Below are positions 11,622-22,211 of a stretch of 64,000 bases of DNA, one piece after another. The notes beneath the pieces are model-generated. The model worked only from the letters and a program-made list of their open reading frames with translations, did no database searches and was not told the origin of the DNA. Within the stretch, counting starts at the first letter, position 1; every line of letters begins with the position of its first letter. The stretch is taken from the NCBI GenBank assembly GCA_031769625.1, contig JAUIMM010000636.1, positions 5,889,501 through 5,953,500 on the forward strand, in the 5' to 3' direction. The DNA is from Taudactylus pleione. Taxonomy: Eukaryota; Chordata; Amphibia; Anura; Myobatrachidae. Position numbers and translations under genes: made by a program.

Positions 11622-14030
11622 ATGGAACAGACACAGAACCCTGCCTAGGTGCTCGCTGTGCAAATCCAAGTCCTCACCCAGAAGGTCCAAGAACTCTCCC
11701 TGCATGTTGAAGAAAGCCGACCTTCGCAGTCTCTGTTCCTTCCAAAGAGCCCAAAATTAATTTGTTGGAGACCGCCGGCAATTCCTCAACTTCCACAAAA
11801 GCTGCAAGTTATACTTCAGGCTTCATCCTGTTTCCTCTGGGACAGAAACACAATGAGAATGACTGGTAATTTCCCTTCTCCAGGGGGATCCACAGACTTG
11901 GGCTTTTGGGTTGCCCTCAACCCACGCAGCGTTACTATCAGTCAATGCTTTCTTTTATTTTTAAATAAAAAAGATATTAATTTTTTACGGGTACAAAGTA
12001 TAAGGTACAGCAGTGAACAATCAATAACAAGCTTATACAAGCTGGTATAGTTACAAAAATATAAATGAAAGATAGCTTAGAATAAATATACCTCCGCTGA
12101 AAGAGGCAGAGAGTACCCATCAATTTTTATAGAGGTTTGGGAAAAACAGTAGGGCTAGAAAAGGGAAATAGGAGGGGAGTTGGGGAATGTTAACAAAAGG
12201 AAACTAGTAGAGAAGGGGAAAGAAAAGGGATATAGAGCATCTGTGAATAAGCTAAACAAGTTCAAGAATGTGTCTCATGATAAGCTAGCCAATGGGACCA
12301 GATGTCAAAGAATTTATCAGAGCTTTCATGAATTTGACTAGTGATATGCTCCAAGCTATACATATGCCAGATAGAATTAAGCAAAACAGTGAGGGAGGGG
12401 GTTCTGTTTTCTTCCATGAGGCTGCAATCACACAATTAGCTGCATTAGTAATATGTATTATGAGTGCTTGGGTAGGTTTATCATAATTGTAGATGTCTCG
12501 GAAGTAAATAATAAGACACACAAGAAGGGAGAGAGATTTGTAATCTAAAGAATTAGGCGACGTACTTTTGTCCAAAAGACCACAATTCTGGGACAGTGCC
12601 ACCAAATATGTGCAAAGGTGCCCTCCCCACAGCCCCTCCAACATTTGCTTGAGGCTTGAGGGAAGATAGCTCGAATGCGAGTGGGAACTAGATACCATCT
12701 ATAGAACTTCTTATAAGTATTTTCTTTGATTCTGACACATATTGAGGCTTTCGCCGCCAGCTTGCAAATTTTGGACCATTCCCTAGGTTCCAGAGATTCC
12801 CCTAAGTCCTTTTTCCAGGCTAATTCATGGGGATCCTTTGGAGGGTGATTATGATCAATTAGTAAAGTGTAAAGAGTAGGAATAAGGCCTCTAGAAGTAG
12901 ATCTAAGTAAACAAAGGGACTACAAAGAAGAATATGATGGATGAGATTTAGAGCCAATCACTGAAGAAAAAAGATGGCATAGTTGAAGATACTAGTGAAA
13001 GCATCTCGTCGGTCTTGCAACTCAGAAAATTCAGGAAATGGGCAATATCCCTCAGGAATTTAATGTTATGAGAAATCCAAGGAGCAAAGGGCTTAGGCTC
13101 TAACCCAGGCAAAAAGCCCTTGTTGTTCCAGAGAGGGGTCATGGGGAGCTGGTTCCAAACTAAAGAGAAAGTTCTGCTGCAGTAATCCCATATAGACAGG
13201 GAGAAGCGAAGAGTGGGAGGAATACAGGAATAATGCAGTCTATGTTTATGTTCCATTCAAAAGAGAGAGTAGGGAGAAAGAAAACTGAGTAATTGAGCTT
13301 CAAGGTCTATCCACCCACTAGTGTTTGCAGCAGCATGCGCGAGGGCAGATTGGGTTAGATGAACTGCTAAATAATATTTATGGAAGTTAGGTAAGTCCAA
13401 ACCACCATCTTTAACATGATGGCAAAGAATGCGAAATCTGACTCTGGCCTTACGACCCGCCCAGATGAATCTGGAAACTAGCCGTTGAAGAGAAGCTAAA
13501 AAAATAGAAGGAACTCTAACTGGAAGCGTTTAGTCAATGCTTTCTTTATGGCCATGGGGCTACTGTATGACAATCCCGACAGATTACATTCCCTCAAACA
13601 GGGTCAGAAGGCGGCAGAAGATTACTCTTCTGAATTCCACAGATGGGCTACTGACTCTGGATGGAATGACTTGGCCTTACGCAGTCAATATCGTCTTGGC
13701 CTTTCTACCGCTGTTAAAGATATCCTTGTCCAACATCCTCCTGCTGACACGCCGGACGATCTCATACAGAGGGCTATCAGGATTGAATTACATCTTCGGG
13801 ACATAGAGGGGAGCAAAATTTTCCCACCAGGTCGCTCTGCTCTCTCTCTCGTGGGTCCCGGCATAGAATCCAGAGGAGCCTATGCAAATTGGGGCGTCTC
13901 GACTATCACCCGATGAGAGATGCAGGAGACGTTCCCTAGGCATTTGTATGTCCTGCATAGACAAAGGACATACTGTAAACCACTGTCCGCTCAGGCTAGT
14001 AAAAGGCAAGGCCTAAAAGTTCAGGGGGAA
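11622..14030 (+). pseudogene. gag: gypsy copy 1 gag (split by L1)
   Basis: Gag forms the nucleocapsid of the retrotransposon particle. ATG at 11622 lies shortly after the LTR, matching the position used in copy 2, but a TAG follows within ten codons. Homology to copy 2 gag continues to 11940, is interrupted by an L1 (11956-13531), and resumes at 13548 with RLHSLKQGQKAAEDYSSEFH. A CX2CX4HX4C zinc knuckle (CMSCIDKGHTVNHC) lies near 13945-13990 in a shifted frame. The gene is broken by the insertion, one early stop and at least one frameshift. Confidence 0.75.
11956..13531 (-). mobile_element. 5'-truncated L1 copy 2 inserted in gypsy gag
   Basis: It is flanked by a perfect 16-bp target duplication AGTCAATGCTTTCTTT at 11940-11955 and 13532-13547. 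Minus-strand frames encode the ORF2 C-terminus: segments near 12948-13530 and the block 12285-12698 with SLSLLVCLIIYFRDIY and a cysteine/histidine-rich stretch typical of the L1 ORF2 tail. An A/T-rich tail lies at the left, as expected for the 3' end of a minus-strand insertion. Only about 1.6 kb of the 3' end was copied. Confidence 0.9.
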
Positions 14031-14354
14031 TTACATTTAGGCCTGGTCCCCATTTCCTCCAAAATTTCGGTATTAATCCCGGTGACCGTTCAACTCCTCA
14101 AATCAAATTTCACTGCATTTCTGGATAGCAGGGCAGCTGGTAATTTTATCGACTTTCATTTCTTTCAAGGCCTAGGTATTTCTGCTTTTCCTTTAGATCA
14201 GGAGATCCCAGTCTGCGGACTGGATGGGAGTTTGATTTTGTGTGGTCATGTCAAGTTCAAAACACCGCCTCACCACATCATGGTTGGAGTTGCTTTTGTT
14301 TTATTTTCTCCCGTGTCCGTTGGCTCCAGTCGTTCTTGGCTTCCCATGACTTAG
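14031..14354 (+). pseudogene. gypsy copy 1 protease region
   Basis: This is the aspartic protease that cleaves Gag-Pol. The active-site neighbourhood reads FLDSRAAGNFIDF where copy 2 has FLDSGAAGN. The conserved Gly after Asp-Ser is Arg here, which should inactivate the DSG/DTG active site. The region lies between the zinc knuckle and RT, the usual position. The frame ends at 14354 and the downstream flap region is in another frame. Confidence 0.65.
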
Positions 14355-14394
14355 GGATCATAATCCCATCATCAATTGGTCCTCCAGAGAGATA

Positions 14395-15120
14395 GTTAAA
14401 TGGAGTCATACCTGTCATGCTCATTGCTTGGCTATTCTAGTCCAATCAGTTCTTCCTGCATCTGCCGAACCTTATCCCACCATTCCTCTCCAGTACCGTG
14501 ATTTTGCCGATGTCTTTTCCAAACAACTTGCAGATGTTCTTCCTCCTGATCCGTCCTATGATTGTGCCATCAACCTGGTTCCCGGTGCTAAACTGCCTAA
14601 AGGTCAGTTATATTCCCTGTCAGTATCTGAAGACAAGGCCATGAGAGAGTACATTGAGAACGCGTTGGCTAAGGGGTTCATCCGACCCTCGAAGTCACCA
14701 GTGGGGGCAGGCTTCTTCTTTGTGGAAAAGAAGGATGTATCCCTGCGCCCCTGTATTGATTACAGATGCCTCAATAATATCACCATAAAAAATTAATATC
14801 TGCCACCTCTCATCTCAGTACTGTTTGATCAACTGCGCCAGGCCAATATTTTTTTCCAAAATTGACCTTTGAGGAGCGTATAACTTGATTCGCATCAGAA
14901 TTGGGGATGAATGGAAGACAGCTTTCAGTACTCACTCGGTTCATTACAAGTATTTAGTCATGCCATTAGACCTATCCAACTTCCAGGACCTTATCAATGA
15001 CGTCCTTCGAGAGTTTCTGGGAATACTTGTTGTGGTATACTTGGATGATGTTCTAATTTTTTCCCAGTCACTTGAGCAACATCATGAGCACATATGTTTA
15101 GTCCTTCAAAAAGTATGAGA
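14395..15120 (+). pseudogene. gypsy copy 1 reverse transcriptase
   Basis: The RT core is spread over two frames. 14428-14796 encodes [40 protein letters not shown] and [14 protein letters not shown] (RT blocks 1-3). 14885-15118 encodes [20 protein letters not shown] and the catalytic block [12 protein letters not shown] with YLDD. A TAA ends the first frame at 14796, and a frameshift separates the blocks. The motif spacing is that of Ty3/gypsy RT. Confidence 0.8.
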
Positions 15121-15127
15121 AAACCAT

Positions 15128-15773
15128 GTGTACTCCAAGTTGGAGAAATGCAATTTTGATGTTACCCAGATCTCTTTTTTAGGATATGTCACTTCGTCCC
15201 AAGGGTTTTTGATGGATCCTGGTAAAGTCGAGGCCATACTGAGATGGATCCAGCCAACTTCTCTCAAGGAAAACCAACGCATCCTCGGCTTTTCCAACTA
15301 TTACCGCCAATTTATAATAATCGTTTTCCACTATTGTGGCACCCATTGTGGAATTAACAAGAAAGGAGCGGATACCTTGAATTGGTCAGCTAAAGCAGTA
15401 CAGTCCTTCGAAACCCTCAAGGTCGCATTCACCCAGACCCAGATCTTCTATTTGTTCTGGAAGTGGACGCATCTGAAGAGGGAGCCGAAGCCACATTGTC
15501 GCAAAAAGATCCTGCTGATGATAAATTGCACCCCTGTGCAGAGCGTAACTATGACGTAGGAAATTGGGAGTTGCTTGCAATTAAATAGGTATTCGAAGAC
15601 TGGAGGCACTGGCTGGAAAAGGCCAAACACCAGATCACAGTCCTTACTGACCACAAGAACCTTTCCTACACCCAGTCTGCTGAGATGTTGAACTCCCGGC
15701 AATCACGCTGGGCACTATTTTTCACCTGGTTTAACTTTATATTTCCTTCTGTCCTGGTTCTAAAAACATCAAA
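15128..15773 (+). pseudogene. gypsy copy 1 RNase H region
   Basis: It starts with KLEKCNFDVTQISFLGYVTS, the RT-connection block, then LGFSNYYRQFI and a shifted frame with [16 protein letters not shown], the first RNase H aspartate motif. [19 protein letters not shown] follows around 15609-15663, the TDH(K/R)NL block. Several frame changes and stops (for example TAG at 15557 and in 15585-15590) make it non-functional. Confidence 0.7.
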
Positions 15774-16880
15774 GTGGATGCTCTATCCAGGAGCTTTGAA
15801 CCAGCTCAACTGATTCCTAATTCTGATGAACCGATTCTTCCTGACACATTCTTCCACTGTGCTATCACCCGAAATTTGGCTGAACTCATTCGAGCCTGTC
15901 AGCCAGAGGCTCCTCTGGAAAAACCTGCCAGTCTTCTTTTTGTTCCAGAGAGGTTCAGAAGGTCTATGTTACTGGATTTTCACTCCCATCGAGCTTTTGG
16001 CCACCCGGGCATCAGTAAGACCTTGGAATTGCTCTCCCACTTGATCTGGTGGCCTACCTTGACCAAAGATGTGTGTGAGTTCATCCTGGCATGTGAGGTC
16101 TGTGCCCGAAATAAAACACCTCGAACAGCTCCTTCAGGTCTGTTGCTTCCTCTGTCCATACTGAAGCTTCCCTGGTCTCACATTGCCATGGATTTTATAG
16201 TCGATCTTCCAGTTTCTGGTCGATGTTCTGTGATCTGGACAGTGGTGGATCATTTTTGTAAAATGGCGCACTTTGTACCTTAGCTCAAGCTACCCTCTGC
16301 TAAAGAACTCGCTGATCTATTTCTTCAACACATCTTCTGCCTGCATAAATTACCCAGGGATACTGTTTCAGATTGTGGTACACAGTTTTTTGCACAGTTC
16401 TGGAGGGCCTTCTGTGCTTCCTTGGGCATTGACCTTAGCCTGTCTTCTGGTTACCATCCGCAATCCAATGGGCAAACTGAGTGGGTCAACCAGTGTCTGG
16501 AACAATATTTACATTGTTATGTGTCCAAGTGTCATAACGACTGGGAATTCCAGCTGACACTTGCTGAATTTGTGTCACTTGTGTCATTCAGCATCTTCAG
16601 TTTTGCCATTTTTCTGCGTCACGGGCCAACATCCCAGAGCCTATTCATTCAATCCCGGTTTGTCGATGTCACCTTTTGTCTCTCGACTCCGTCACATCTG
16701 GACTAAGGTCCATCAATGCCTTCGGAAGGTCTCTCTTTGCTCCAAGAAGTCTGCTGACAAACATCGGAGATTGTGTATTTTTAATAAGGGTGATTTGGTT
16801 TAGCTCTCCACAAAAGATATTAAACATTGCCAGCCTACTCAGAAGTTGGGTCCAAGATTCATTGGCCCATTCTACATAAT
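15774..16880 (+). pseudogene. gypsy copy 1 integrase
   Basis: The N-terminal zinc-binding HHCC domain is present: LLDFHSHRAFGHPGISKT supplies the histidines and CEVCARNKTPR the cysteines. The catalytic core follows with MDFIVDLP (first Asp), SDCGTQFF (second Asp) and [16 protein letters not shown] (Glu), the D,D-35-E triad of Ty3/gypsy integrases. 15774-16283 is open, then a stop at 16282 and frameshifts near 16420 and 16560 break the gene. Integrase inserts the cDNA into the host genome. Confidence 0.8.
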
Positions 16881-16989
16881 TTCACAGGTGAATCCAGTAG
16901 CCTTCAAACTTCAGTTACCTAAGTCTCTCCACATCAATAACACCTTTCATTGTTCAAACCAGTCTTCAGTTCCACCAAGTTTAAGCCTA

Positions 16990-17180
16990 AGATTCCATCT
17001 AGGCCTGCTTCAGTTGTGGTCCATGGGCAATACAAATTCGTGGTAGAATAAATCTTGGACTCTTAAGATTTCCATCTGCATTTCCTGGTCCACTGGAAGA
17101 GCTATGGTCCTGAAGAGTGGCCCTGGGTTCCGGAAAGGGCTCTACATGCTCCCAGGCTGAAGATACTGTTCTTCCGAGAA
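16990..17180 (+). pseudogene. gypsy copy 1 chromodomain remnant
   Basis: The DNA from about 17010 reads, with one stop, VVHGQYKFVVE then ILDS, FLVHWKSYGPEEWPWVP. This is the aromatic-cage chromodomain attached to integrase in chromoviruses, known to guide insertion by binding methylated histone tails. An in-frame TAA and substitutions disrupt it. Copy 2 carries a better-preserved version at 53.93-54.11 kb. Confidence 0.65.
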
Positions 17181-17238
17181 TTTCCATACAAAACCGGGTT
17201 CTGGGGGTTCTTCAACCCCGCATCAAGTGGGGGGTACT

Positions 17239-18792
17239 GTTACAAGTCGCAGCCATGACTTGTCTTCCTCCAGAAGTTTACCGTTGCATGACGCTGTTGT
17301 TCCGGTTTCCTCAGCTGCTAGGCGTTTGGCACGCCTCAGGGTGTCACATGTTATCCATGGCACTGTGTGATTGGGCGGTCTTCCTATTTGTACACACTGG
17401 ACTTTTGCCGCATCACCGACAATATCATTCCTGTAGGTCCACTCATCTCAGTTGCACCAAGAGCTTCCATGCTGCGATCGGCTCGCCTCTCTACTATACT
17501 CTCTGGCCACACCAGCAGGTTCCATGCTGCCATCAGCTCACCTGTCTCTCCTACGGCTCTCTAGCCACACCAGCAGCTTCAGTGCTGCCATCAGCTCATC
17601 TGTCTCATCTGCGGCTCTCTGGCCACACCAGCAGCTTCCATGCTGCCATCAGCTCATCTCTCTCTCCTACAGCTGTCTGGAAGCACCAGCAGCTTCCGTG
17701 CTGCCACCAGCTCACCTGTCTCTACTACGGCTCTCTGGCCACACCAGCAACCTCCGAGCTGCCACCAGCTCACCTGTCTCTCTTTCAACTCCCGGGCCGC
17801 ATCAGTAGCTTTCGTGCTGTCAACTCAAAATAACAGAACTCTAACTTGAACACAAATCAGTACACCAAATTGCGTACCAACACTCAAAGCCGAAGTACAA
17901 AAAAATTGTACACAAACTTGTACACTAAATTGCGTACCGGCTCTCAAAGTGGATGTGCACAAAATTGTACACACACTTGTACACCAAATTGTGTACGGGC
18001 ACTCAAAGCCTCATCAATTACTTTCTTTCATCTACAATCGAATTCAGGCCGCACCATCGGCTCACAAAGCCGCATAAATTGTGTACTTCTTCCTGCTACC
18101 GGCTCCAAGCCGCACTATTAGCTCTCAAAACCTCATCAATTACTTTCTTTTTTATCTACAATCGGCTACAGGCTGCACCATCGGCTCTCAAGCCACATCA
18201 ATTGGGTAATTCCTTCTGCTACCGACTCTAAGCCACACCATCGGCTCTCAAAGCCGCATCAATTGTGTACTTCCACCTGCTACAGGTTCCAAGCCGCACC
18301 ATCGACCTCAGAGCCTCGTCAATTGCTTTCTTTCTTTCAATTGCTTTCTTTCTTCTACAACCGGCTTAAAGCTGCACAATCGGCTCTCAAAGCCTCATCA
18401 ACTTCTTTCTTTCTTCTACTACCGGCTCCGGGCCGCATCAATTGAGTACTGTCTTTTACAACCGGCTCCAAGCTGCACCATCGGCTACCAAAGCAGCATC
18501 AATTGAGTACTGTCTTCTACAATCGGCTCTTAGCCGCACCATCGGTTCATCAGCCACATCATTGACTCTCAAGTCTCCTGGATACCAGTTTCTGTTTGTG
18601 TCATTCCTCTCTCCATTGAATCCCATTGTATTTCTGTGTGAACCTCTATTACCCCGAATTATAAGACCAAGCAGCCGCTTAAATACCAGTGAACGTCTCA
18701 TAGTTCTAAGGAAACAAAGGGTGGTTGTTATTGGTGGAAGACCATGCTAGCCTGGGTTTTAGGATGTTCACATGGAGCAGGCACTGGGATTC
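17239..18792 (+). repeat. 3' LTR of gypsy copy 1
   Basis: It is preceded by the polypurine-like AAGTGGGGGGTAC and starts TGTTACAAGTCGC. It is made largely of tandem units: a 58-bp array (17449-17830), about 60-bp TACACCAAATTGCGTACC units (17861-18000) and CATCGGCTCTCAAAG units (18040-18540), then the unique tail shared with the 5' LTR. The last bases expected (CATAATA) are missing at the junction with DIRS sequence. The long open frames at 17117-17849 are products of the repeat array. Confidence 0.75.
17449..17830 (+). repeat. 58-bp tandem array in gypsy copy 1 LTR
   Basis: CCACACCAGCAG (or a variant) recurs at 17507, 17565, 17623, 17681, 17739 and 17797: an exact 58-bp period, about 6.5 units. 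Since 58 is not a multiple of three, the repeat peptide appears in all three forward frames, which explains the overlapping open frames here. Confidence 0.9.
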
Positions 18793-18946
18793 CTAGCAGC
18801 CACTTCCCGTATATGTGGGAGATATATGTCAGCTGTTCTCTGGTAGCATTTGGTAGAGTATCTTCCAATGCCCCCATCTATTCTTCAACAGCCTTGGATA
18901 CCTAGGCTGCAGCCATAGCCAGCCGATTAACAGCTCCAGACAATGC
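18793..18946 (-). pseudogene. DIRS copy 2 gag fragment, left part
   Basis: The reverse complement matches the gag region of DIRS copy 3 at about 55965-56110, including CTACCAGAGAACAG and the ATCTCCCACATACGGGAAG stretch. It continues the gag segment that stops at 33166 on the other side of DIRS copy 1. It therefore belongs to a DIRS element split by DIRS copy 1 and cut off on the left by the gypsy copy 1 LTR. Confidence 0.75.
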
Positions 18947-19139
18947 AAAATAAGAGATATGGTAAGACATTACCTTTGTTATCTCTATTTCTACATCCAT
19001 AGGGCTCCACAGGAGACCTTGGGTATAGGCGATGACGTCAGTCTAGGGCACCTCCATAGTTAAATTTGTGCTCCCAGGATGCACCGGGCCCCTCTCCTAT
19101 ACCCCACCCCCAAGCCAAGGACCCTCAGTTTCGTAAGAA
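18947..19139 (+). repeat. DIRS copy 1 left inverted terminal repeat
   Basis: It is the inverse of 33000-33165 from CCATAGGGCTCCACAGGAGA to CCAAGGACCCTCAGTTTCG. The outer 40 bp (AAAATAAGAGATATGGTAAG onward) is longer than at the other end and is matched instead by the internal complementary region. Confidence 0.85.
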
Positions 19140-19284
19140 GCCAATGGCCGGAGGAGAAGAGAGATGGAAGAATTTCTGGAACACACAAGTATCACACTCT
19201 CACATACAGAAGGAGACTGAAACTGGTGACCAGAACACAGCCCAACTGCAGCACAGGTGAGACAGTGTGGGAGTCCTGTGAATC

Positions 19285-19380
19285 CCTATGGACTTCATAG
19301 AAATAGAGATAACAAAGGTAAGATCTTACCATATCTCTTATTTTCTACTGCAGCGTCCATAGGGCTCCATAGGAGACCTT
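19285..19380 (+). repeat. DIRS copy 1 internal complementary region
   Basis: It contains ATAGAAATAGAGATAACAAA joined to TTACCATATCTCTTATTTTC and then TCCATAGGGCTCCATAGGAG. These are the complements of the outer ends of the two terminal repeats placed side by side. In DIRS elements this segment templates joining of the cDNA ends into a circle. Confidence 0.8.
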
Positions 19381-19403
19381 GAGGATGTCCCAAAGCAGTC
19401 TCC

Positions 19404-20350
19404 TTAAGGGTGGGGATGCTCCTGTGCAGAGAGGATAATTCGCCGCCCGAAGGAGGCATCATGAGAGGCAAAGGTATCGAATGTATAATACCTTAGGAAT
19501 GTATGGACAGTAGACCAAGTGGCTGCCTTACACAGCTGAACAGCTGAGGCACCACAATGAGCTGCCCACAAGGGACCCACAGACCGAGTAGAGTAAACTT
19601 TGACAGAGGATGGAACAGGAAGACCCTCATGAATGTAAGCCTGCTAACGTCTGCTTAGTGGCAGGCCATCCTGTCTTTCGGAAACCAAAAAGGACAAACA
19701 ACGAGTCCGACTTCCGAAATGAGTTGGTACGGTCCACATAGGTGTTTAGAGCCCGTACCACATCCAAGGAGGCCTCACCAGCTGAGAGGTCTGGGGAGTT
19801 AAAGGCTGGCACTACAATTTCCTCATTAATGTGGAAGCTGGATACCACCTTAGGCAGGAAACCAGGGCGAGTACGAAGAACCGCCCTGTCCCTATGAAAA
19901 ATCAGAAAGGGGGGACAAGAAAGAGCCCCCAAATCTGATACCCTTCTGGCCGAAGCAATGGCCAGAAGAAATACAGTTTTAATAGTAAGCCATTTTAAAT
20001 CCACTGAGCCCAGTGGTTCAAATGGTGGTCCTTGTAGAGCCGTAAGGACCACAGTCAGATCCCACGGAGCCACCAGTGGGATAAAAGGAGGTTGGATGCA
20101 AAGCACCCCTTGCATAAAGGTATGTACATCCGGAAGGGTAGCAATCCTACGGTGAAACAGTACTGACAGGGCAGAAACCTGCACCTTCAGAGAAGCAAGG
20201 CGAAGACCGTGATCTAAGCCCGCCTGTAGAAATGCTAGAATCTTGGATAATCCAAATGTCTGAGGATTATAACCTCTGGGGTGACACTATTCAAAGAAAG
20301 TGTGCCACACTCTGTGATAAATTCTCGCAGAAGCAGTCTTGCGAGCTGTG
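19404..20350 (-). pseudogene. DIRS copy 1 tyrosine recombinase
   Basis: This enzyme integrates the circular DIRS cDNA. The main frame (20184-19627) contains IASARRVSDLGALSC, the first catalytic Arg box, and ends with KQTLAGLHS. A frameshift near 19620-19630 moves the tail into another frame, where TVHTFLRYYTFDTFASHDAS supplies the HxxR-type box and candidate catalytic tyrosine before a stop at 19404-19406. The upstream part (20287-20350) lies in yet another frame. DIRS copy 3 has the homologous gene at 58.2-59.2 kb. Confidence 0.8.
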
Positions 20351-20390
20351 AGCATGTTGTTGACCACCGAGCTAGAGAAGCCCCTGGAAC

Positions 20391-22050
20391 TCAAGAGGGC
20401 AGTCTCAAGTGCCACGCCGTCAAAGACAGACAACTCAGGTCCGGGTAGAGGCAAGGACCTTGCGATAATAGGTCCAGATGCTGCTGTAACAGCATCAGAG
20501 TGTCTATTGACAGACTCTGAAGATCTGCATACCAGTGAAGTCTGGGCCATGCTGGAGCTACCAGCAGCATCAGACCTCCTTCCTGTTTGAACTTTCGGAT
20601 TACCCAAGGTAGTAGGGAGAGTGGAGGGAACAGGTAGACAAACTGGACTGACAAGGCATCCACCAGCAGAGCTTCCACGTCTCTTGTCCTGGATCCGTAC
20701 CTTGGCAACTTGTGCTTGTGCCGATATGCCATCAGATTTATTTCGAGAAGGTCCCACTTGTTTACCAGAAGTTGAAATACTTCCTGATGAAGTGACCATT
20801 CCCCTGGGTGTACATCGTGATGGCTTAGGAAGTCCACTTCCCAGTTTAGGACTCCCGAATAAACACCGCTGATATGGCTGGGAGATTCACCTCCGCCCAA
20901 GTTAGGATGCGGGACACTTCCACTAGTGCCGCCTGACTTTGAGTGCCTCCAAGGCAGTTTATGTAGGCCACTGTGGTGGCATTGTCTGACTGGACTTGCA
21001 CTGAATTCCCCTGAAGTATGAGCCGTGCTTGTTGAACAACCCTTAGAACTGCCCTTAGTTCCAATATATTTATTGGCAGGATGGACTCCGCCATTTTCCA
21101 CCTTCCTTGGAAGTGTGGACCCATCACTGCGCCCCAGCCCCGGGGTCAGGTGTCCGTCATCAGGAGGACCCACTCTGGCATCCAAAAGGGGCGCCCTTGG
21201 TAAGGTGACTTGTATGAAGCCACCAAGTCAGAGACAGACGTACCTCCGGAGACAGTACCAACGTCTGCATTCTTATCCAGCATGGAGATCCATCCCATCT
21301 GGACAGGATCAGTGTCTGTAGAGGCCTGGAATGGAATTGGCCATACTCCACCATGTTGAAGGTCAACATCATGGAGCCCAGCAACTGCATTGCCGAGTGG
21401 ATCGACACGCAGTGACTGCGCAGGCAGCTGCGAACCCGCTGTTGCAGCATGGTTATCTTGTCCCTGGTTAAGAAAATCCTCTGTTGTTGAGAATCCAACA
21501 AAGCCCGGAGATGTAGCATCCTCTGTGAGGGCGTCAGTAAAGACTTCTTCCAGTTGATCAACCAACCGTGGCTTTGTAGCACTGTCAATGTCAGTTGCAG
21601 AAGCTGAAGGAGCAATTCCAGAGACCTGGCCAGCAATAGCAAGTCATCCAGGTAGGGTAATAGACGGATCCCCTGCAGCCGCAGTCAGGCTGCCATTACC
21701 GCCATAAGTTTGGTAAACACCTTGGGTGCCGTGTTGATGTAACACTGCGAACCAGAGCAATCGGGAAGTGCAGGTAGGCATCCTGTATGTCCAGAGACAC
21801 CATAAAATCCCCAGGTTACATAGCCAGTATATTTGACCGCAGGGTTTCCATCTTGAACCGGGGTGTTCAGAGGAACTTGTTTAGGGACTTGAGATTCAGG
21901 ACAGGCCTCTATGTACCATTCGGTTTTGGAACCAAAAAGAGTGGAATAATACCCCAGTCCCCTCTGGGGAATAGGTACTGGAACTATAACTCCCTGTAGG
22001 AGCAAAGATCGAACCACTCTCTGCAGCTCCAATGCCTTTTCCTGATCCAT
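20391..22050 (-). pseudogene. DIRS copy 1 RT / RNase H
   Basis: The RT catalytic block reads GIRLLPYLDDLLLLA (YLDD, about 21640-21665) in the frame 21642-21160. The N-terminal RT blocks are in 22050-21685 (RGLGYYSTLFGSKTEWY). The RNase H segment, 21127-20846, has INILELRAV and VQSDNATTVAYIN, the Glu and Asp motifs. Downstream, VLNWEVDFLSHHDVHPGEWS and VYLFPPLSLLPWVI follow in a third frame; DIRS elements have a methyltransferase-like domain after RNase H. At least three frame changes show decay. Confidence 0.8.
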
Positions 22051-22211
22051 CTATTGCCCCATAAGGCTGAATTGAAGTAGAGGTCTGTTATGAAAGGGCG
22101 TACTCTTGAGAGACCACTTCCCTTACCCAAGTGTCTCTTGTGGACATCCAACACTGGATGAACTGAAGTCGGCCTCCCACCTTGGGGTCCCCCAAGGAGA
22201 GGCCCGTCCCG

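Larger units (their letters stand above)
10961..18792 (+). mobile_element. Ty3/gypsy chromovirus-like retrotransposon, copy 1
   Basis: The order is 5' LTR fragment, gag with zinc knuckle, protease, RT, RNase H, integrase, chromodomain, polypurine tract and 3' LTR. This is the Ty3/gypsy pol order with a C-terminal chromodomain, as in vertebrate Sushi-type chromoviruses. The element is decayed: the 5' LTR lacks its first kilobase, gag is split by an L1, and pol has several stops and frameshifts. It is the same broad lineage as copy 2 at 40.2-55.1 kb, but the LTR sequences differ. The 3' end joins DIRS copy 2 internal sequence at 18793. Confidence 0.85.

Noticed and set aside
17117..17833. 238-codon open frame
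   Set aside because: It runs from the decayed chromodomain into the 58-bp LTR array; the peptide repeats in all three frames.
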